Shown here in pieces: positions 14,905 to 23,163 of a stretch of DNA of 42,094 bases. The stretch is from DATCJU01 sp036562635 (GTDB lineage Bacteria; Actinomycetota; Actinomycetes; Mycobacteriales; Pseudonocardiaceae), in contig DATCJU010000150.1 in assembly GCA_036562635.1 (NCBI GenBank), positions 1 to 42,094 on the forward strand, read 5' to 3'. A program made the translations under genes and the position numbers. The notes below the pieces were generated by a model, which made no database searches, was not told the origin of the DNA, and was given only the letters and a program-made list of their open reading frames with translations. How positions within the stretch are numbered: position 1 is the first letter of the stretch; each line of letters opens with the position of its first letter.

Positions 14905-17073
14905 TCAGTCCGTCACGGTGACGACCGGATCGGCCGCGCGCGCACGGGTGCGGCGGAGCGCCAGGTGCACGACGACACCGAGCGCCACCACGACCGCACC
15001 CGTCAGGGCGGCCCACGGTTCCAGGTAGAGCAACAGCAGCGCGGCGACCAGGCACAGCGCCCGCTCCGGCCATCCGGCCGGGCCAAGGAGCCAGCCGCCG
15101 GTCACCACGGCGAGCGCGGCCACCCCGAGCGCGGAGGCGGCCAGCACCCACAGCACGACCGACACCGGCCGCTGCAGCAGCAGGGCCGGGCCGTTGTCGG
15201 TGAGCACGAACGCGACCGGCACCAGGAACGCCGGCAGGGTGTACTTCCAGGCCTGCATCATGGTCGGCATGACGCGGCCGCCGGTGATGGCGGACGCGGC
15301 CACCGCCGCCAGCGCGGTCGGCGGAGTCACCTCGGAGAGCACCGAGTAGTAGAAGAGGAACATCGCCCGCGCCGCGTCCGAGATGCCCAGTTCACCCAGG
15401 GCCGGGCCGATCACCACCCAGGCGATGATGAACGACGCGGTCACCGGTACCGCCAGGCCGAGCAGGCTGACGGCGACCGCGGAGAACGCCACGGTCAGCA
15501 CCAGCACACCGATCGGGTTGTCGGTGATGGCCCGGGCCGTGTCGACCAGGGTGGCGGACAGCACCTGCCCCACCCCGGTCTTGGTGATCGTCGAGGTGAT
15601 CATACCGGCGGCGGCGCACACCGCGACCACCGGCAGCGCACCGCGCACCCCGCCGGCGAGGGCGGCGGCCAGCTCGCGGACCCAGCCGAGCACCGCGCTC
15701 CCGGACCGCTCCCGCAACAGCGTCGCGACCAGGGCGAACAGCGCGGCCACCCCGGTGGCGTACACCACGGCGGAGAACGGTGGGATGTCCAGTGCCAGGA
15801 ACACCACGATGATCCCCAGCGACAGCAGGTGGTAGCCGCCGCGCAGCAGCACCTGCCAGGCCCGCGGGTGCTCCCCCGCAACGGGGTGTGCACCGAAGCG
15901 GCGGGCGTCCGCCTCCACCGCCAGCGCGATGCCCAGGTAGTACAGCAGGGTGGGCAGGCACGCCCACAGCAGCACGTCGAAGTACGAGACCTGCAGGTAC
16001 TCGGCGATGATGAAGGCCGCGGCCCCCAGGGTGGGCGGGGACAGGATCGCGCCGATGCCCGAGGCGGCGAGCAGACCACCGGCCTGCTCCTTCGGGTAGC
16101 CGGCGCGGCGCAGGATCGGCCAGACCACCGCACCCAGGCTGACCGTGGTGGCGGTGCCCGAGCCGGACACGGTGCCCAGCAGGAACCCGGCGAACGCGGC
16201 GGTGCGGCCGGGCGCGGTGCGGGAACGACGGAACGCGGCGAAGCTCAGGTCGACGAAGAACTTCCCGGCCCCGCTGCGGTCGAGTACCGCGCCGTAGATG
16301 GTGAACAGCACGATGTAGGTGGCCGCCACGTCGAGCGGGGTGCCGTAGAAGCCGCTGGCGTCGTTGTAGAGCGCGTTGATGATCTGGCTGAAGTCGATGC
16401 CGGAGTGGGCGACGGCCCAGCTCGGGGGCAGGTAGCCGCCGTAGTAGGCGTAGGCCAGGAACACCAGGCACACCCCGGGCAACACCCAGCCGGTGGTGCG
16501 ACGGCACGCCTCCAGCACCAGCAGGAGCAGCAGCGCACCGGCGACCACGTCGAGGGTGGAGAGCACACCCTGCCGGTCGAGGAAGGCGTCGTAGCCGCCC
16601 CCGCCGTCGCCGAGGGTGATCGGCAGCACCGGGTAGAGGCCGACCAGCAGTGCCAGCACGGCGAACACCCAGTCGAGCACGCCGGGGTCGTCGCGGTCGC
16701 CCTTGGCGGCCCGTCCGCGGCCGGTGGGCCGGTAGCTGAGGAACACCAGCGGCAGCGTCAGGCCGAGGAAGATCACCAGGTAGTACTGGTTGCCCTTGCT
16801 GAACGGGTCGAACACCTGGCGGAGCACCAGCAGCGCGATGATCAGCGCGGCTGCGCCGATGCCCAGCTCCAGGGGTCGGGACAGGCGGCGGGCCGGGCGT
16901 TCCTCGTCGAACTCGCCCACCAACTCGTCGACGTCCACCCGGGTCTCGGACTCCTGGGCCTCCGGCCCCTTCTCGGGCTCCCGGGTGTCGAGTTCCCGGG
17001 TGTCGGGCTCCCCTGGTGACCCGGTCCTCTCCGTGGCAGGAGGGCGCGGTTCCCGGTCGACCGGCCTGGCCAA
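14905..17073 (-). CDS. TRAP transporter fused permease (DctQM-type)
   Basis: 722 residues from TTG 17073, chosen because a perfect AGGAGG (17085-17080) lies six bases upstream; GTG 17112 is in frame but lacks a site. The first ~65 residues are acidic and disordered, with two D-T-R-E repeats. They are followed by many membrane helices: an N-terminal small-permease part, then the large DctM-like part with G-S-G-T-A-T-T-V-S-L-G-A and S-G-I-G-A-I-L-S-P-P-T-L-G-A-A-A, and later S-E-V-T-P-P-T-A-L-A. This matches the fused 4TM/12TM TRAP permeases paired with TAXI proteins, which drive uptake by ion gradients. It is the first gene of a two-gene operon with the binding lipoprotein. Confidence 0.93.
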   Translation of the reverse strand: MARPVDREPRPPATERTGSPGEPDTRELDTREPEKGPEAQESETRVDVDELVGEFDEERPARRLSRPLELGIGAAALIIALLVLRQVFDPFSKGNQYYLVIFLGLTLPLVFLSYRPTGRGRAAKGDRDDPGVLDWVFAVLALLVGLYPVLPITLGDGGGGYDAFLDRQGVLSTLDVVAGALLLLLVLEACRRTTGWVLPGVCLVFLAYAYYGGYLPPSWAVAHSGIDFSQIINALYNDASGFYGTPLDVAATYIVLFTIYGAVLDRSGAGKFFVDLSFAAFRRSRTAPGRTAAFAGFLLGTVSGSGTATTVSLGAVVWPILRRAGYPKEQAGGLLAASGIGAILSPPTLGAAAFIIAEYLQVSYFDVLLWACLPTLLYYLGIALAVEADARRFGAHPVAGEHPRAWQVLLRGGYHLLSLGIIVVFLALDIPPFSAVVYATGVAALFALVATLLRERSGSAVLGWVRELAAALAGGVRGALPVVAVCAAAGMITSTITKTGVGQVLSATLVDTARAITDNPIGVLVLTVAFSAVAVSLLGLAVPVTASFIIAWVVIGPALGELGISDAARAMFLFYYSVLSEVTPPTALAAVAASAITGGRVMPTMMQAWKYTLPAFLVPVAFVLTDNGPALLLQRPVSVVLWVLAASALGVAALAVVTGGWLLGPAGWPERALCLVAALLLLYLEPWAALTGAVVVALGVVVHLALRRTRARAADPVVTVTD

Positions 17074-17490
17074 AGGCCACCTCCTGGACTCGGCGACAGT
17101 TCCGAACGCCACGGCACGCTACCCGTGAGGCAAGTCACTGCTGAAGACCTCGCAACCAAGCCGCAACGCAACGTGCGGACGCGACCAGGTCATTCGAACG
17201 GGTGATGCCGCTACGGGGTGCAGTCACCGGACGCCGCCCGATCGGCGGTCGACCCGGGCGTGGTTCCTCCGGTACGACGACGTGAGCCCGGGCTGGACGC
17301 GTGTTCCGCCACGTTGCCGATCTCGTGGCGCCGCGTTCACCCCGGCGTGGTGGGGCCGTTGCCCTGCCCTGCCACGGTGACGGAGCCACGGCTCACCGCG
17401 GAAGACCCCGCGCAACGAACGCCGACGTCGTGGAGCCCACCGGGACGCCCGGAGGGCGCGGGGTCGCGCGGAAGGACGGGAGGACGAGAC
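17074..17490. other. Divergent intergenic region, no gene
   Basis: It separates the TRAP operon (minus) and the glycerophosphodiesterase gene (plus). On the minus strand TAGCGT at 17124-17119 could be a -10 box for the transporter. On the plus strand a nested hairpin is seen at 17375-17398 (CGGTGA...TCACCG, or GAGCC-AC-GGCTC inside it), about 90 bp before the diesterase start. No convincing open frame or known RNA element was recognised. Confidence 0.5.
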
Positions 17491-18654
17491 ATGGTGCGGA
17501 AGGGCAGGACGTCCCGGATCGCCGGGATCGTGGTATCCGCTCTCGCGCTGCTGGGTGCCACCACGCTGCCCGCGGCGGGAGCAGAACCGGGCAGCACGCC
17601 CGCAGCCCCGGTGGCGGAGGTGCAGGGGAAGGGCCGACCCGACGCGCGCACGTTCGTGGTCGTGGGCCACCGCGGGGCGTCCGGGTACCGTCCGGAGCAC
17701 ACCCTGGCCTCGTACGAACTGGCCGCCCGGATGGGTGCCGACTACATCGAACCGGACGTGGTGGCCACCAAGGACGGTGTGCTGGTCGCCCGGCACGAGA
17801 ACGAGATCAGCGGTACCACCGACGTGGCCGAACGGCCCGAGTTCGCCGACCGCAGGACCACCAAGGTGATCGACGGGAAGGCGGTCACCGGCTGGTTCAC
17901 CGAGGACTTCACCCTCGCCGAGCTGAAGACGCTGCGGGCCAAGGAGCGCATCCCGGACGTCCGCCCGCACAACACGCTCTACGACGGCCGCTACGAAGTG
18001 CCGACCCTCCAGGAGGTCATCGACCTGTCCCGGCGACTGTCCCGGGAGCTGAAGCGCGAGATCGGCCTGTACATCGAGACCAAGCACCCCACCTACTTCC
18101 GCAAGCAGGGCCTGGCCCTGGAACCGCTGCTGGTGGAGACGTTGCAGCGCAACGGCCTGAACCGGCCGAACGCCAAGGTGTTCATCCAGTCCTTCGAGGT
18201 CGGCAACCTCAAGGAGCTGAGCCGGAAGGTGCGGGTGCCGCTGGTGCAGCTGGTGGACTCCAGCGGTGCTCCCGCGGACTTCGTGGAGTCCGGTGACCCG
18301 CGCACCTACGCGGACCTGGTGACGCCCGCCGGCCTGGCCGAGATCGCCACCTACGCCCAGGGGCTGGGTCCGAACAAGGACCTGATCATCCCGCGGGACG
18401 CCGCGGGCTTCCTGACCGAGCCGACCAGTCTGGTGCGGGACGCGCACGCGGTGGGTCTGGTGGTGCACCCGTGGACGTTCCGCAACGAGAACACCTTCCT
18501 GCCGGCGGACTTCCGGTCCTCGGACAACCCCGCCGAGTACGGTGACGCGTTCGCCGAGTACGAGGTGTTCATTCGCACCGGCATCGACGGTCTGTTCAGC
18601 GACAACCCGGACACCGCGGTCGCGGCGCGCCAGGAGGTGCTGGTCCACCGCTGA
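17491..18654 (+). CDS. glpQ: Secreted glycerophosphodiester phosphodiesterase
   Basis: 387 residues, ATG at 17491 with GGGAGG upstream. The N-terminus is a Sec-type signal peptide: basic R-K-G-R-T-S-R, a hydrophobic core, and likely cleavage after A-A-G-A near residue 28. The mature enzyme begins with V-V-G-H-R-G-A-S-G-Y-R-P-E-H-T-L, the catalytic and metal-binding motif of the GlpQ group (E. coli GlpQ also has P-E-H-T). Then come Y-I-E-P-D-V-V, T-K-D-G-V-L-V-A-R-H-E and Y-I-E-T-K-H-P. It hydrolyses glycerophosphodiesters to glycerol-3-phosphate and an alcohol outside the cell, providing phosphate and carbon. Regulation by phosphate is usual for such genes but no clear PHO box was seen. Confidence 0.92.
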   Translation: MVRKGRTSRIAGIVVSALALLGATTLPAAGAEPGSTPAAPVAEVQGKGRPDARTFVVVGHRGASGYRPEHTLASYELAARMGADYIEPDVVATKDGVLVARHENEISGTTDVAERPEFADRRTTKVIDGKAVTGWFTEDFTLAELKTLRAKERIPDVRPHNTLYDGRYEVPTLQEVIDLSRRLSRELKREIGLYIETKHPTYFRKQGLALEPLLVETLQRNGLNRPNAKVFIQSFEVGNLKELSRKVRVPLVQLVDSSGAPADFVESGDPRTYADLVTPAGLAEIATYAQGLGPNKDLIIPRDAAGFLTEPTSLVRDAHAVGLVVHPWTFRNENTFLPADFRSSDNPAEYGDAFAEYEVFIRTGIDGLFSDNPDTAVAARQEVLVHR

Positions 18655-18702
18655 CCCGGGCCCGACCGTGGCCCGCCCACGGTCCGCGTTCCGCGGCAGT
18701 AC

Positions 18703-18757
18703 CGACACCGGGCCGTTCCCGTCACACCGGAGCCGTGGCGGGAACGGCCCGGTGTCG
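18703..18757. terminator. Strong two-way terminator hairpin
   Basis: Perfect 19-bp arms (18703-18721 and 18739-18757) with a 17-nt loop between the convergent diesterase and ABM genes. The right arm touches the ABM stop codon. Confidence 0.8.
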
Positions 18758-19057
18758 TCACGGCCCCAGGCCTCCGGCGACGTCCAGTTCCTGGGCGGTG
18801 AACTCGCCGGTGAGCAGCGGCATGGCCCGTTCGATGGCGGCCCGGGTCCCGGGGAGCTGCAGGGACGCGGCGTGGTGTTCCCGGCTCTCCCACACCTCGG
18901 TAACCCAGACGGTGTCCTGGTCGGTGGCCGAGCGGGCCACCAGGTACAGGTGACAGCCGGCGTCCCGGAGGTTCTCGGCCGCCTCCACCAGGAGGGCGAT
19001 CACCTCGTCCCGGTGTCCCGGCGTGGTTCTCATGGATCCGATCCGCCCGTAGCGCAC
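18758..19057 (-). CDS. ABM-domain monooxygenase (antibiotic biosynthesis monooxygenase family)
   Basis: 99 residues, GTG start at 19057 with GGGAGG upstream. It begins M-R-Y-G-R-I-G-S-M, includes P-G-H-R-D-E-V-I-A-L-L, and contains V-T-E-V-W-E-S-R-E-H-H-A-A-S, the typical ABM fold pattern in which a strand with conserved W-E is followed by a helix ending in H. These small dimeric ferredoxin-like proteins include quinol and aromatic polyketide oxygenases (YgiN-like) and some haem-degrading enzymes. The substrate is unknown. It stands alone between two hairpin regions, upstream of purA's 3' end. Confidence 0.85.
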   Translation of the reverse strand: MRYGRIGSMRTTPGHRDEVIALLVEAAENLRDAGCHLYLVARSATDQDTVWVTEVWESREHHAASLQLPGTRAAIERAMPLLTGEFTAQELDVAGGLGP

Positions 19058-19140
19058 GGCTCACCTCCCTGGTGACACCCGCATCGGCGGGGTGGAAGAG
19101 AGCCTGCCAGGGGCCCCCGACACGGCGTCGGAGAACACGC

Positions 19141-19214
19141 GGCGCCCGGGGCCGTCGGGCCCCGGGCGCCACCCGTGCGGTGCGTCCCGGGTCTTCCCGG
19201 GACACGTCGTGTCC
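19141..19214 (-). terminator. Tandem hairpins downstream of purA
   Basis: A perfect stem of at least 12 bp (19141-19152 with 19159-19170) and, nearer purA, a 6-bp stem GGACAC-GTC-GTGTCC (19200-19214). On the minus strand the second comes first after the purA stop, so both may serve in termination. Confidence 0.6.
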
Positions 19215-19225
19215 GCTCAGAGGGT

Positions 19226-20512
19226 TCAGAGGATCTTGTGCCGGACGATGGTCTGCTCACGGCCCGGACCGACACCGATCACCGAGACCCGGGCGCCGGA
19301 CATCTCCTCCAGGCGCTCCACGTAGGCGCGGGCGTTGGCCGGGAGCTCCTCGAAGGAGCGGCAGCCGCTGATGTCCTCGGACCAGCCGGGCAGCTCCTCG
19401 TAGATCGGCTTGGCGTGGTGCACCTCGGTCTGGGTCATGGGCATCTCGTCCACCCGGCGACCGTCGACCTCGTAGGCCACGCACACCGGGATGCGCTCCA
19501 GACCGGACAGCACGTCCAGCTTGGTGAGGAAGAAGTCGGTGATGCCGTTGACCCGGGCGGCGTAGCGGGCGATGACCGCGTCGAACCAGCCGGTGCGCCG
19601 GGAGCGGCCGGTGGTGACCCCGAACTCGCCGCCGGTCCTGCGCAGGCGCTCCCCCATCTCGTCGTGCAGCTCGGTGGGGAACGGCCCGGCCCCGACCCGG
19701 GTGGTGTAGGCCTTGAGGATGCCCAGCACCGCCGTGATGCGCCGCGGTCCGATGCCCGCCCCCACGCAGGCACCGCCCGCGGTGGGGTTGGAGGAGGTCA
19801 CGAACGGGTAGGTGCCGTGGTCGACGTCCAGCAGGGTGCCCTGCGACCCTTCCAACAGCACGTTCTCCCCGCGGTCCAGCGCCTGGTTGAGCAGCAGCCG
19901 GGTGTCCGCGATGCGGTGGGCGAACCTGGCCGCCTTCTCCAGGACGCTGTCCACCACCTCGTTGGGGTCCATCGCCCGGCGGTTGTAGACCTTGACCAGG
20001 ACCTGGTTCTTGAACTCCAGCGCGGCCTCGACCTTCTGCCGGAGGATCTTCTCGTCCAACAGGTCCTGCACCCGCACCCCGACCCGGGCCACCTTGTCCT
20101 GGTAGCAGGGGCCGATACCGCGGCCGGTGGTGCCGATCTTGGACTTGCCGAGGTAGCGCTCGGTGACCCGGTCGATGGCCACGTGGTACGGCATGATCAG
20201 GTGTGCGTCCGCCGAGATCAGCAGACGCTCGGTGTCGACACCACGGGCCTCGAGGCCGTCGAGCTCCTCCAGCAGCACGCCGGGGTCGACGACCACACCG
20301 TTGCCGATCACGTTGGTCACACCGGGGGTGAGGATCCCCGACGGGATGAGATGCAGCGCGAAGTCCTGTCCGTCGGGCAGGACCACGGTGTGGCCGGCGT
20401 TGTTGCCGCCCTGGTAGCGGACCACCCACTGGACCTGCTCCCCGAGCAGATCGGTGGCCTTGCCCTTCCCCTCGTCGCCCCACTGGGCACCGATGAGGAC
20501 GATCGCCGGCAT
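19226..20512 (-). CDS. purA: Adenylosuccinate synthetase
   Basis: 428 residues from ATG 20512, which has GGAG six bases upstream; a TTG at 20524 is in frame but worse placed. It makes adenylosuccinate from IMP and aspartate with GTP, the committed step to AMP. Motifs seen: G-A-Q-W-G-D-E-G-K-G-K at residues 8-18 with catalytic Asp13, G-G-N-N-A-G-H-T-V with His41, the IMP-site T-T-G-R-G-I-G-P, and T-G-R-S-R-R-T-G-W. The neighbouring divergent gene is the same as in mycobacteria (Rv0357c/Rv0358 order, from memory). PurB, which acts on its product, is encoded elsewhere in this window. Confidence 0.98.
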   Translation of the reverse strand: MPAIVLIGAQWGDEGKGKATDLLGEQVQWVVRYQGGNNAGHTVVLPDGQDFALHLIPSGILTPGVTNVIGNGVVVDPGVLLEELDGLEARGVDTERLLISADAHLIMPYHVAIDRVTERYLGKSKIGTTGRGIGPCYQDKVARVGVRVQDLLDEKILRQKVEAALEFKNQVLVKVYNRRAMDPNEVVDSVLEKAARFAHRIADTRLLLNQALDRGENVLLEGSQGTLLDVDHGTYPFVTSSNPTAGGACVGAGIGPRRITAVLGILKAYTTRVGAGPFPTELHDEMGERLRRTGGEFGVTTGRSRRTGWFDAVIARYAARVNGITDFFLTKLDVLSGLERIPVCVAYEVDGRRVDEMPMTQTEVHHAKPIYEELPGWSEDISGCRSFEELPANARAYVERLEEMSGARVSVIGVGPGREQTIVRHKIL

Positions 20513-20575
20513 GTGAAACTCCAACCTGACTTGGACGGCTGATGCCGGTCCCCGAGCGTAAACCAGGAGCAGACG

Positions 20576-21259
20576 ATGGACGCGGTGGCACTGGCCTGCG
20601 GAAACGCATCACAGTACGCACGGTGCCCGGCGATCGCGGAGCGTAGCGGGGTCGAGCTGCGTGACCTGCCCGCCACGCCGGGCAAGGACGAGGTCGACCC
20701 GATCCTGCGCGAGCTGGGCGGGCGTCGGCTGGTGGTGTGCGGGACGGACGCCGACCTGGCTGCCGTGGTGCTCCGGCTGCTGCGCACCGAGCGGCTGTCC
20801 GACGTGGTGGTGGGATTCGTGCCGACCGATCCGCGTTCGGCGGTGGCGGAGCTGTGGGGGTTGCCCACCGCGGTGGACCGGGCGGCCGAGCTGGCGCTGG
20901 GCGGGGAGGCCGACCCGGTGCCGCTGGTGCGGGACGACGCGGGCGGTGTGCTGGTGGGGCGCGGGGTGGTCGGCCCGGTTCGCGGGGTGGCGTACTGCGA
21001 CGAGGCCCAGGTGCTGCGCGGGCAGGCGTCCCGTCTGGAGGTGACCCCGGACCCGGAGGGTGGCCCCGGGTTGGTGGTGCGGGTGGTGCGGTTCGGCCTG
21101 CTCGGGCGGCGGGTGCGTACGGCCCGCGGGCGGGCGATGCAGCTGGGCTGTCTGCCGACCCGGGCGGTCAAGGACGGGGTGAACCACCCTCGCCCGGTGG
21201 AGCGGTGGACCTGGTACCGGCACACCGAGGACCTGCGGCTGGTGCGCGGCGTCCTCTGA
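20576..21259 (+). CDS. Conserved protein divergent from purA (Rv0358-like)
   Basis: 227 residues, ATG at 20576 with AGGAG seven bases upstream; 63 bp separate it from purA. It has no signal peptide or membrane helix. A segment L-V-V-C-G-T-D-A-D-L-A-A-V-V near residue 51 is reminiscent of the glycine-rich nucleotide loop of diacylglycerol/NAD kinase-like folds, but the G-G-D-G-T motif itself is missing. The C-terminal end W-T-W-Y-R-H-T-E-D-L-R-L-V is striking and looks conserved. Position next to purA matches a conserved hypothetical gene of mycobacteria, remembered as Rv0358. No function can be assigned; a degenerate lipid-kinase-like domain is only a suggestion. Confidence 0.78.
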   Translation: MDAVALACGNASQYARCPAIAERSGVELRDLPATPGKDEVDPILRELGGRRLVVCGTDADLAAVVLRLLRTERLSDVVVGFVPTDPRSAVAELWGLPTAVDRAAELALGGEADPVPLVRDDAGGVLVGRGVVGPVRGVAYCDEAQVLRGQASRLEVTPDPEGGPGLVVRVVRFGLLGRRVRTARGRAMQLGCLPTRAVKDGVNHPRPVERWTWYRHTEDLRLVRGVL

Positions 21260-21775
21260 GTCCGCCGCGTCCTCACGAGCCGCTGCGCGGTGTCCGTGTC
21301 GCACGGTCCCGGCCTGCCGTGGCCCTCGTGACCATCGGGTGGTGAGCACAGGGCCCCGTGGGCCGGGGCCGGTGTCACCCCGTGGACGTGCCGTCCGGTG
21401 TTTCCTGGGGCACGCGTCGGTGGTTTCGGGCGCGTCGTGCCGGGAATGGAACGAACCGAACCGCCCCGGAGAGGCCGGGGAGCGGCGGACGACATCCGCG
21501 TGTAACCCGAACGGTTGCCTGCCGAACGTGTGATCTTCACTACTGAGTGACACACGGACAGGTGAGATCATCTCTGCGCACCGCCGCGGGCCCCTGTCCG
21601 GAATTTCCCGCTCTCACCAGGAATGTCGGTACACGAAGGTGATCATCACGCACCTGCGTGCAGTAACGGAACGTTTCCATTTCCTCCCCGCGGATGTCAC
21701 TGGATGGTCTTGCGCCATCCACTCCATCAGGCGACCGTCAGCACGCCGCCGCGTGATCGCATGTTGGAGGTTCCG
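21260..21775. other. 516-bp non-coding region before the secreted nuclease gene
   Basis: No credible open frame; base composition is less GC-rich than in genes, especially after 21430. It contains an interrupted inverted repeat GTGTG-atct-TCACT-actg-AGTGA-CACAC (21528-21555) and, directly joined to it, a hairpin with 8-bp arms CGGACAGG (21555-21562) and CCTGTCCG (21593-21600) enclosing GAGAT-C-ATCTC (21564-21574). These may be operator sites or a structured 5' leader for the nuclease gene. No known riboswitch class was recognised. Confidence 0.5.
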
Positions 21776-22414
21776 TTGATCACTCGACGACCACTCCGAG
21801 CCTCGTTGCTCGCCGTGCTGCTGACCGTGGCGGCGAGTCTCGGCCTGAGCACTCCGGCCACCGCCACCCCGCCGAACATCCCCAGCGAGGCCACCGCGCG
21901 TGCCGAACTGTCCGCGCTGCGCGTCGCGGCGCCCGGCTCCATGACCGGCTACTCCCGGGACAAGTTCCCGCACTGGATCACCATCTCCGGCACCTGCAAC
22001 ACCCGGGAGACGGTGCTGAAGCGGGACGGCAGCAACGTGGTCACCGACTCGTCCTGCTACCCCACCTCCGGAAGCTGGTACAGCCCCTACGACGGCCAGA
22101 CCTGGTACTCGCCCTCCGACGTGGACATCGACCACGTGGTGCCGCTGGCCAACGCCTGGCGTTCCGGGGCCTCCTCCTGGACCACCGCCAAGCGACAGCA
22201 GTTCGCCAACGACCTGAGCAACCCGCAGCTGATCGCGGTCACCGACAACGTCAACCAGGCCAAGGGTGACCAGGACCCGTCGCAGTGGCGGCCGCCGCGC
22301 ACCGCTTACTGGTGCACCTACGCCAAGATGTGGATCCGGGTGAAGTACGCCTACAACCTGAGCGTCACCTCGGCGGAGAAGAGCGCGCTGACCGAGATGC
22401 TCGACTACTGCTGA
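21776..22414 (+). CDS. Secreted HNH family endonuclease (DUF1524/GmrSD C-terminal type)
   Basis: 212 residues. The TTG start at 21776 is chosen because GGAGG lies exactly five bases upstream; an ATG at 21761 has no site. The N-terminus is a clear signal peptide (basic R-R-P-L-R, hydrophobic core, cleavage after A-T-A near residue 28). The mature domain contains the HNH-like active site V-D-I-D-H-V-V-P-L-A-N-A-W, followed by N-P-Q-L-I-A-V and N-Q-A-K-G-D-Q-D-P, the usual asparagine and lysine of this family. Three or more Cys residues suggest disulfides. It is probably an extracellular non-specific DNase for nutrient gain or competition. No immunity gene is adjacent. It ends at a textbook terminator. 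Confidence 0.92.
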   Translation: MITRRPLRASLLAVLLTVAASLGLSTPATATPPNIPSEATARAELSALRVAAPGSMTGYSRDKFPHWITISGTCNTRETVLKRDGSNVVTDSSCYPTSGSWYSPYDGQTWYSPSDVDIDHVVPLANAWRSGASSWTTAKRQQFANDLSNPQLIAVTDNVNQAKGDQDPSQWRPPRTAYWCTYAKMWIRVKYAYNLSVTSAEKSALTEMLDYC

Positions 22415-22439
22415 CCCGGCTCGGCCGCGGTTCACCAGA

Positions 22440-22480
22440 GTGCGGGGACGACCCTCGTTCGGGTCGTCCCCGCACCGTTT
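22440..22480 (+). terminator. Intrinsic terminator of the nuclease gene
   Basis: A perfect 15-bp stem (22440-22454 with 22461-22475), loop TCGTTC, followed by CGTTTT. It is the best-formed intrinsic terminator in the window. Confidence 0.9.
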
Positions 22481-22578
22481 TCCCCGATCGTCCACGCGCT
22501 CGACCGGCAAGATCCCCCCTGCTGCGACATGCTGACCGCGTGTCGAACGAGACACCGGACGAACGGCAGGAGGAGGAC

Positions 22579-22875
22579 ATGCGGGCGAAGGCGACGGACG
22601 CCCCCGAGCGGACCGCGCAGGCACCGGAGGAGCTGACGACCACGTTCACCGCCGGACCGGGCGGGGTGTGGACCGACGAGGTCGGCGTGATCACCGGGGA
22701 GCTGGAGCTGCGCACCCGGTGCGGCAGGGACGGCCGGGTCACCGTGGAGGTCCGCTACGCCGAGGCCGAGGAGTGGTACCGGGTCAGTGCCGCCGACGCC
22801 CAGCTCGTGGACCCTGCCGACCACGCACCGCTGCACCGTTCCCTGATCGGCCTGCTCCACCGTCCCCTGGGCTGA
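22579..22875 (+). CDS. Hypothetical protein, 98 aa
   Basis: ATG at 22579 preceded by AGGAGGAGG. An alternative GTG at 22540 adds 13 residues and follows CATGCT by six bases, so a leaderless longer form is possible. The protein is acidic and soluble, with a beta-rich middle (W-T-D-E-V-G-V-I-T-G-E-L-E-L then V-T-V-E-V-R-Y-A-E-A-E-E-W-Y) and a C-terminal H-x-S-L-I-G-L-L-H-R. No signal peptide, membrane helix or known domain is seen. It is single, flanked by the nuclease terminator and a long region with palindromes. Confidence 0.68.
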   Translation: MRAKATDAPERTAQAPEELTTTFTAGPGGVWTDEVGVITGELELRTRCGRDGRVTVEVRYAEAEEWYRVSAADAQLVDPADHAPLHRSLIGLLHRPLG

Positions 22876-22978
22876 TTCCCTCCGGGCCGGGTCCGGGTGG
22901 GAACGGGCCGGGCGGAGGCCCCCGGCGCACCACCGCGACCGCGGTCACACGGGTGGCTGAAGCTGGGCCGACCACGCC

Positions 22979-23006
22979 GGAGAACGCGCGTTCTCCCCGC
23001 TAGTCT
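22979..23006 (+). promoter_or_regulatory. 18-bp perfect palindrome next to a -10-like box
   Basis: GGAGAACGCGCGTTCTCC (22979-22996) contains GAAC-GCGC-GTTC, the core of actinobacterial LexA (SOS) boxes, though the outer bases differ from the usual C/T-GAAC. TAGTCT follows at 23001-23006. No protein gene begins downstream on the plus strand. Confidence 0.45.
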
Positions 23007-23120
23007 CCAGCCCGTTCGCGACAGCCCATCAGCCCCATATCGGGTCGACCCGACACGTTCCGTGCCGCCGCACGGACCGGAGCAGGTCGGGCTCAACCTG
23101 GGCTGAGCCCGGCCACGACA

Positions 23121-23163
23121 CGTGGCGAGGGCCGGGACAGCCCGCGTCCCCGCCCTCGCCACG
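23121..23163 (-). terminator. Terminator hairpin after the FUSC gene
   Basis: Twelve-bp arms (23121-23132 and 23152-23163) continue, past one C-C mismatch, into a 5-bp inner stem, with a 7-nt loop. It lies 41 bp beyond the FUSC stop codon and could also stop transcripts from the left. Confidence 0.75.

Noticed and set aside
14722..17019. 765-codon open frame on the plus strand opposite the TRAP permease gene
   Set aside because: Its composition (many Gln/His/Arg/Gly repeats) is the antisense image of a GC-rich membrane protein gene, and it has no start signal or recognisable domain.
21537..21550. TCACT-N4-AGTGA as a BldD box
   Set aside because: BldD sites are reported as AGTGA...TCACC; here the half-sites point the other way, so the match is not convincing.
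23062..23106. 14-codon GTG frame after the palindrome at 22979
   Set aside because: Too short, no ribosome binding site, and it overlaps a hairpin; a non-coding role is more plausible.
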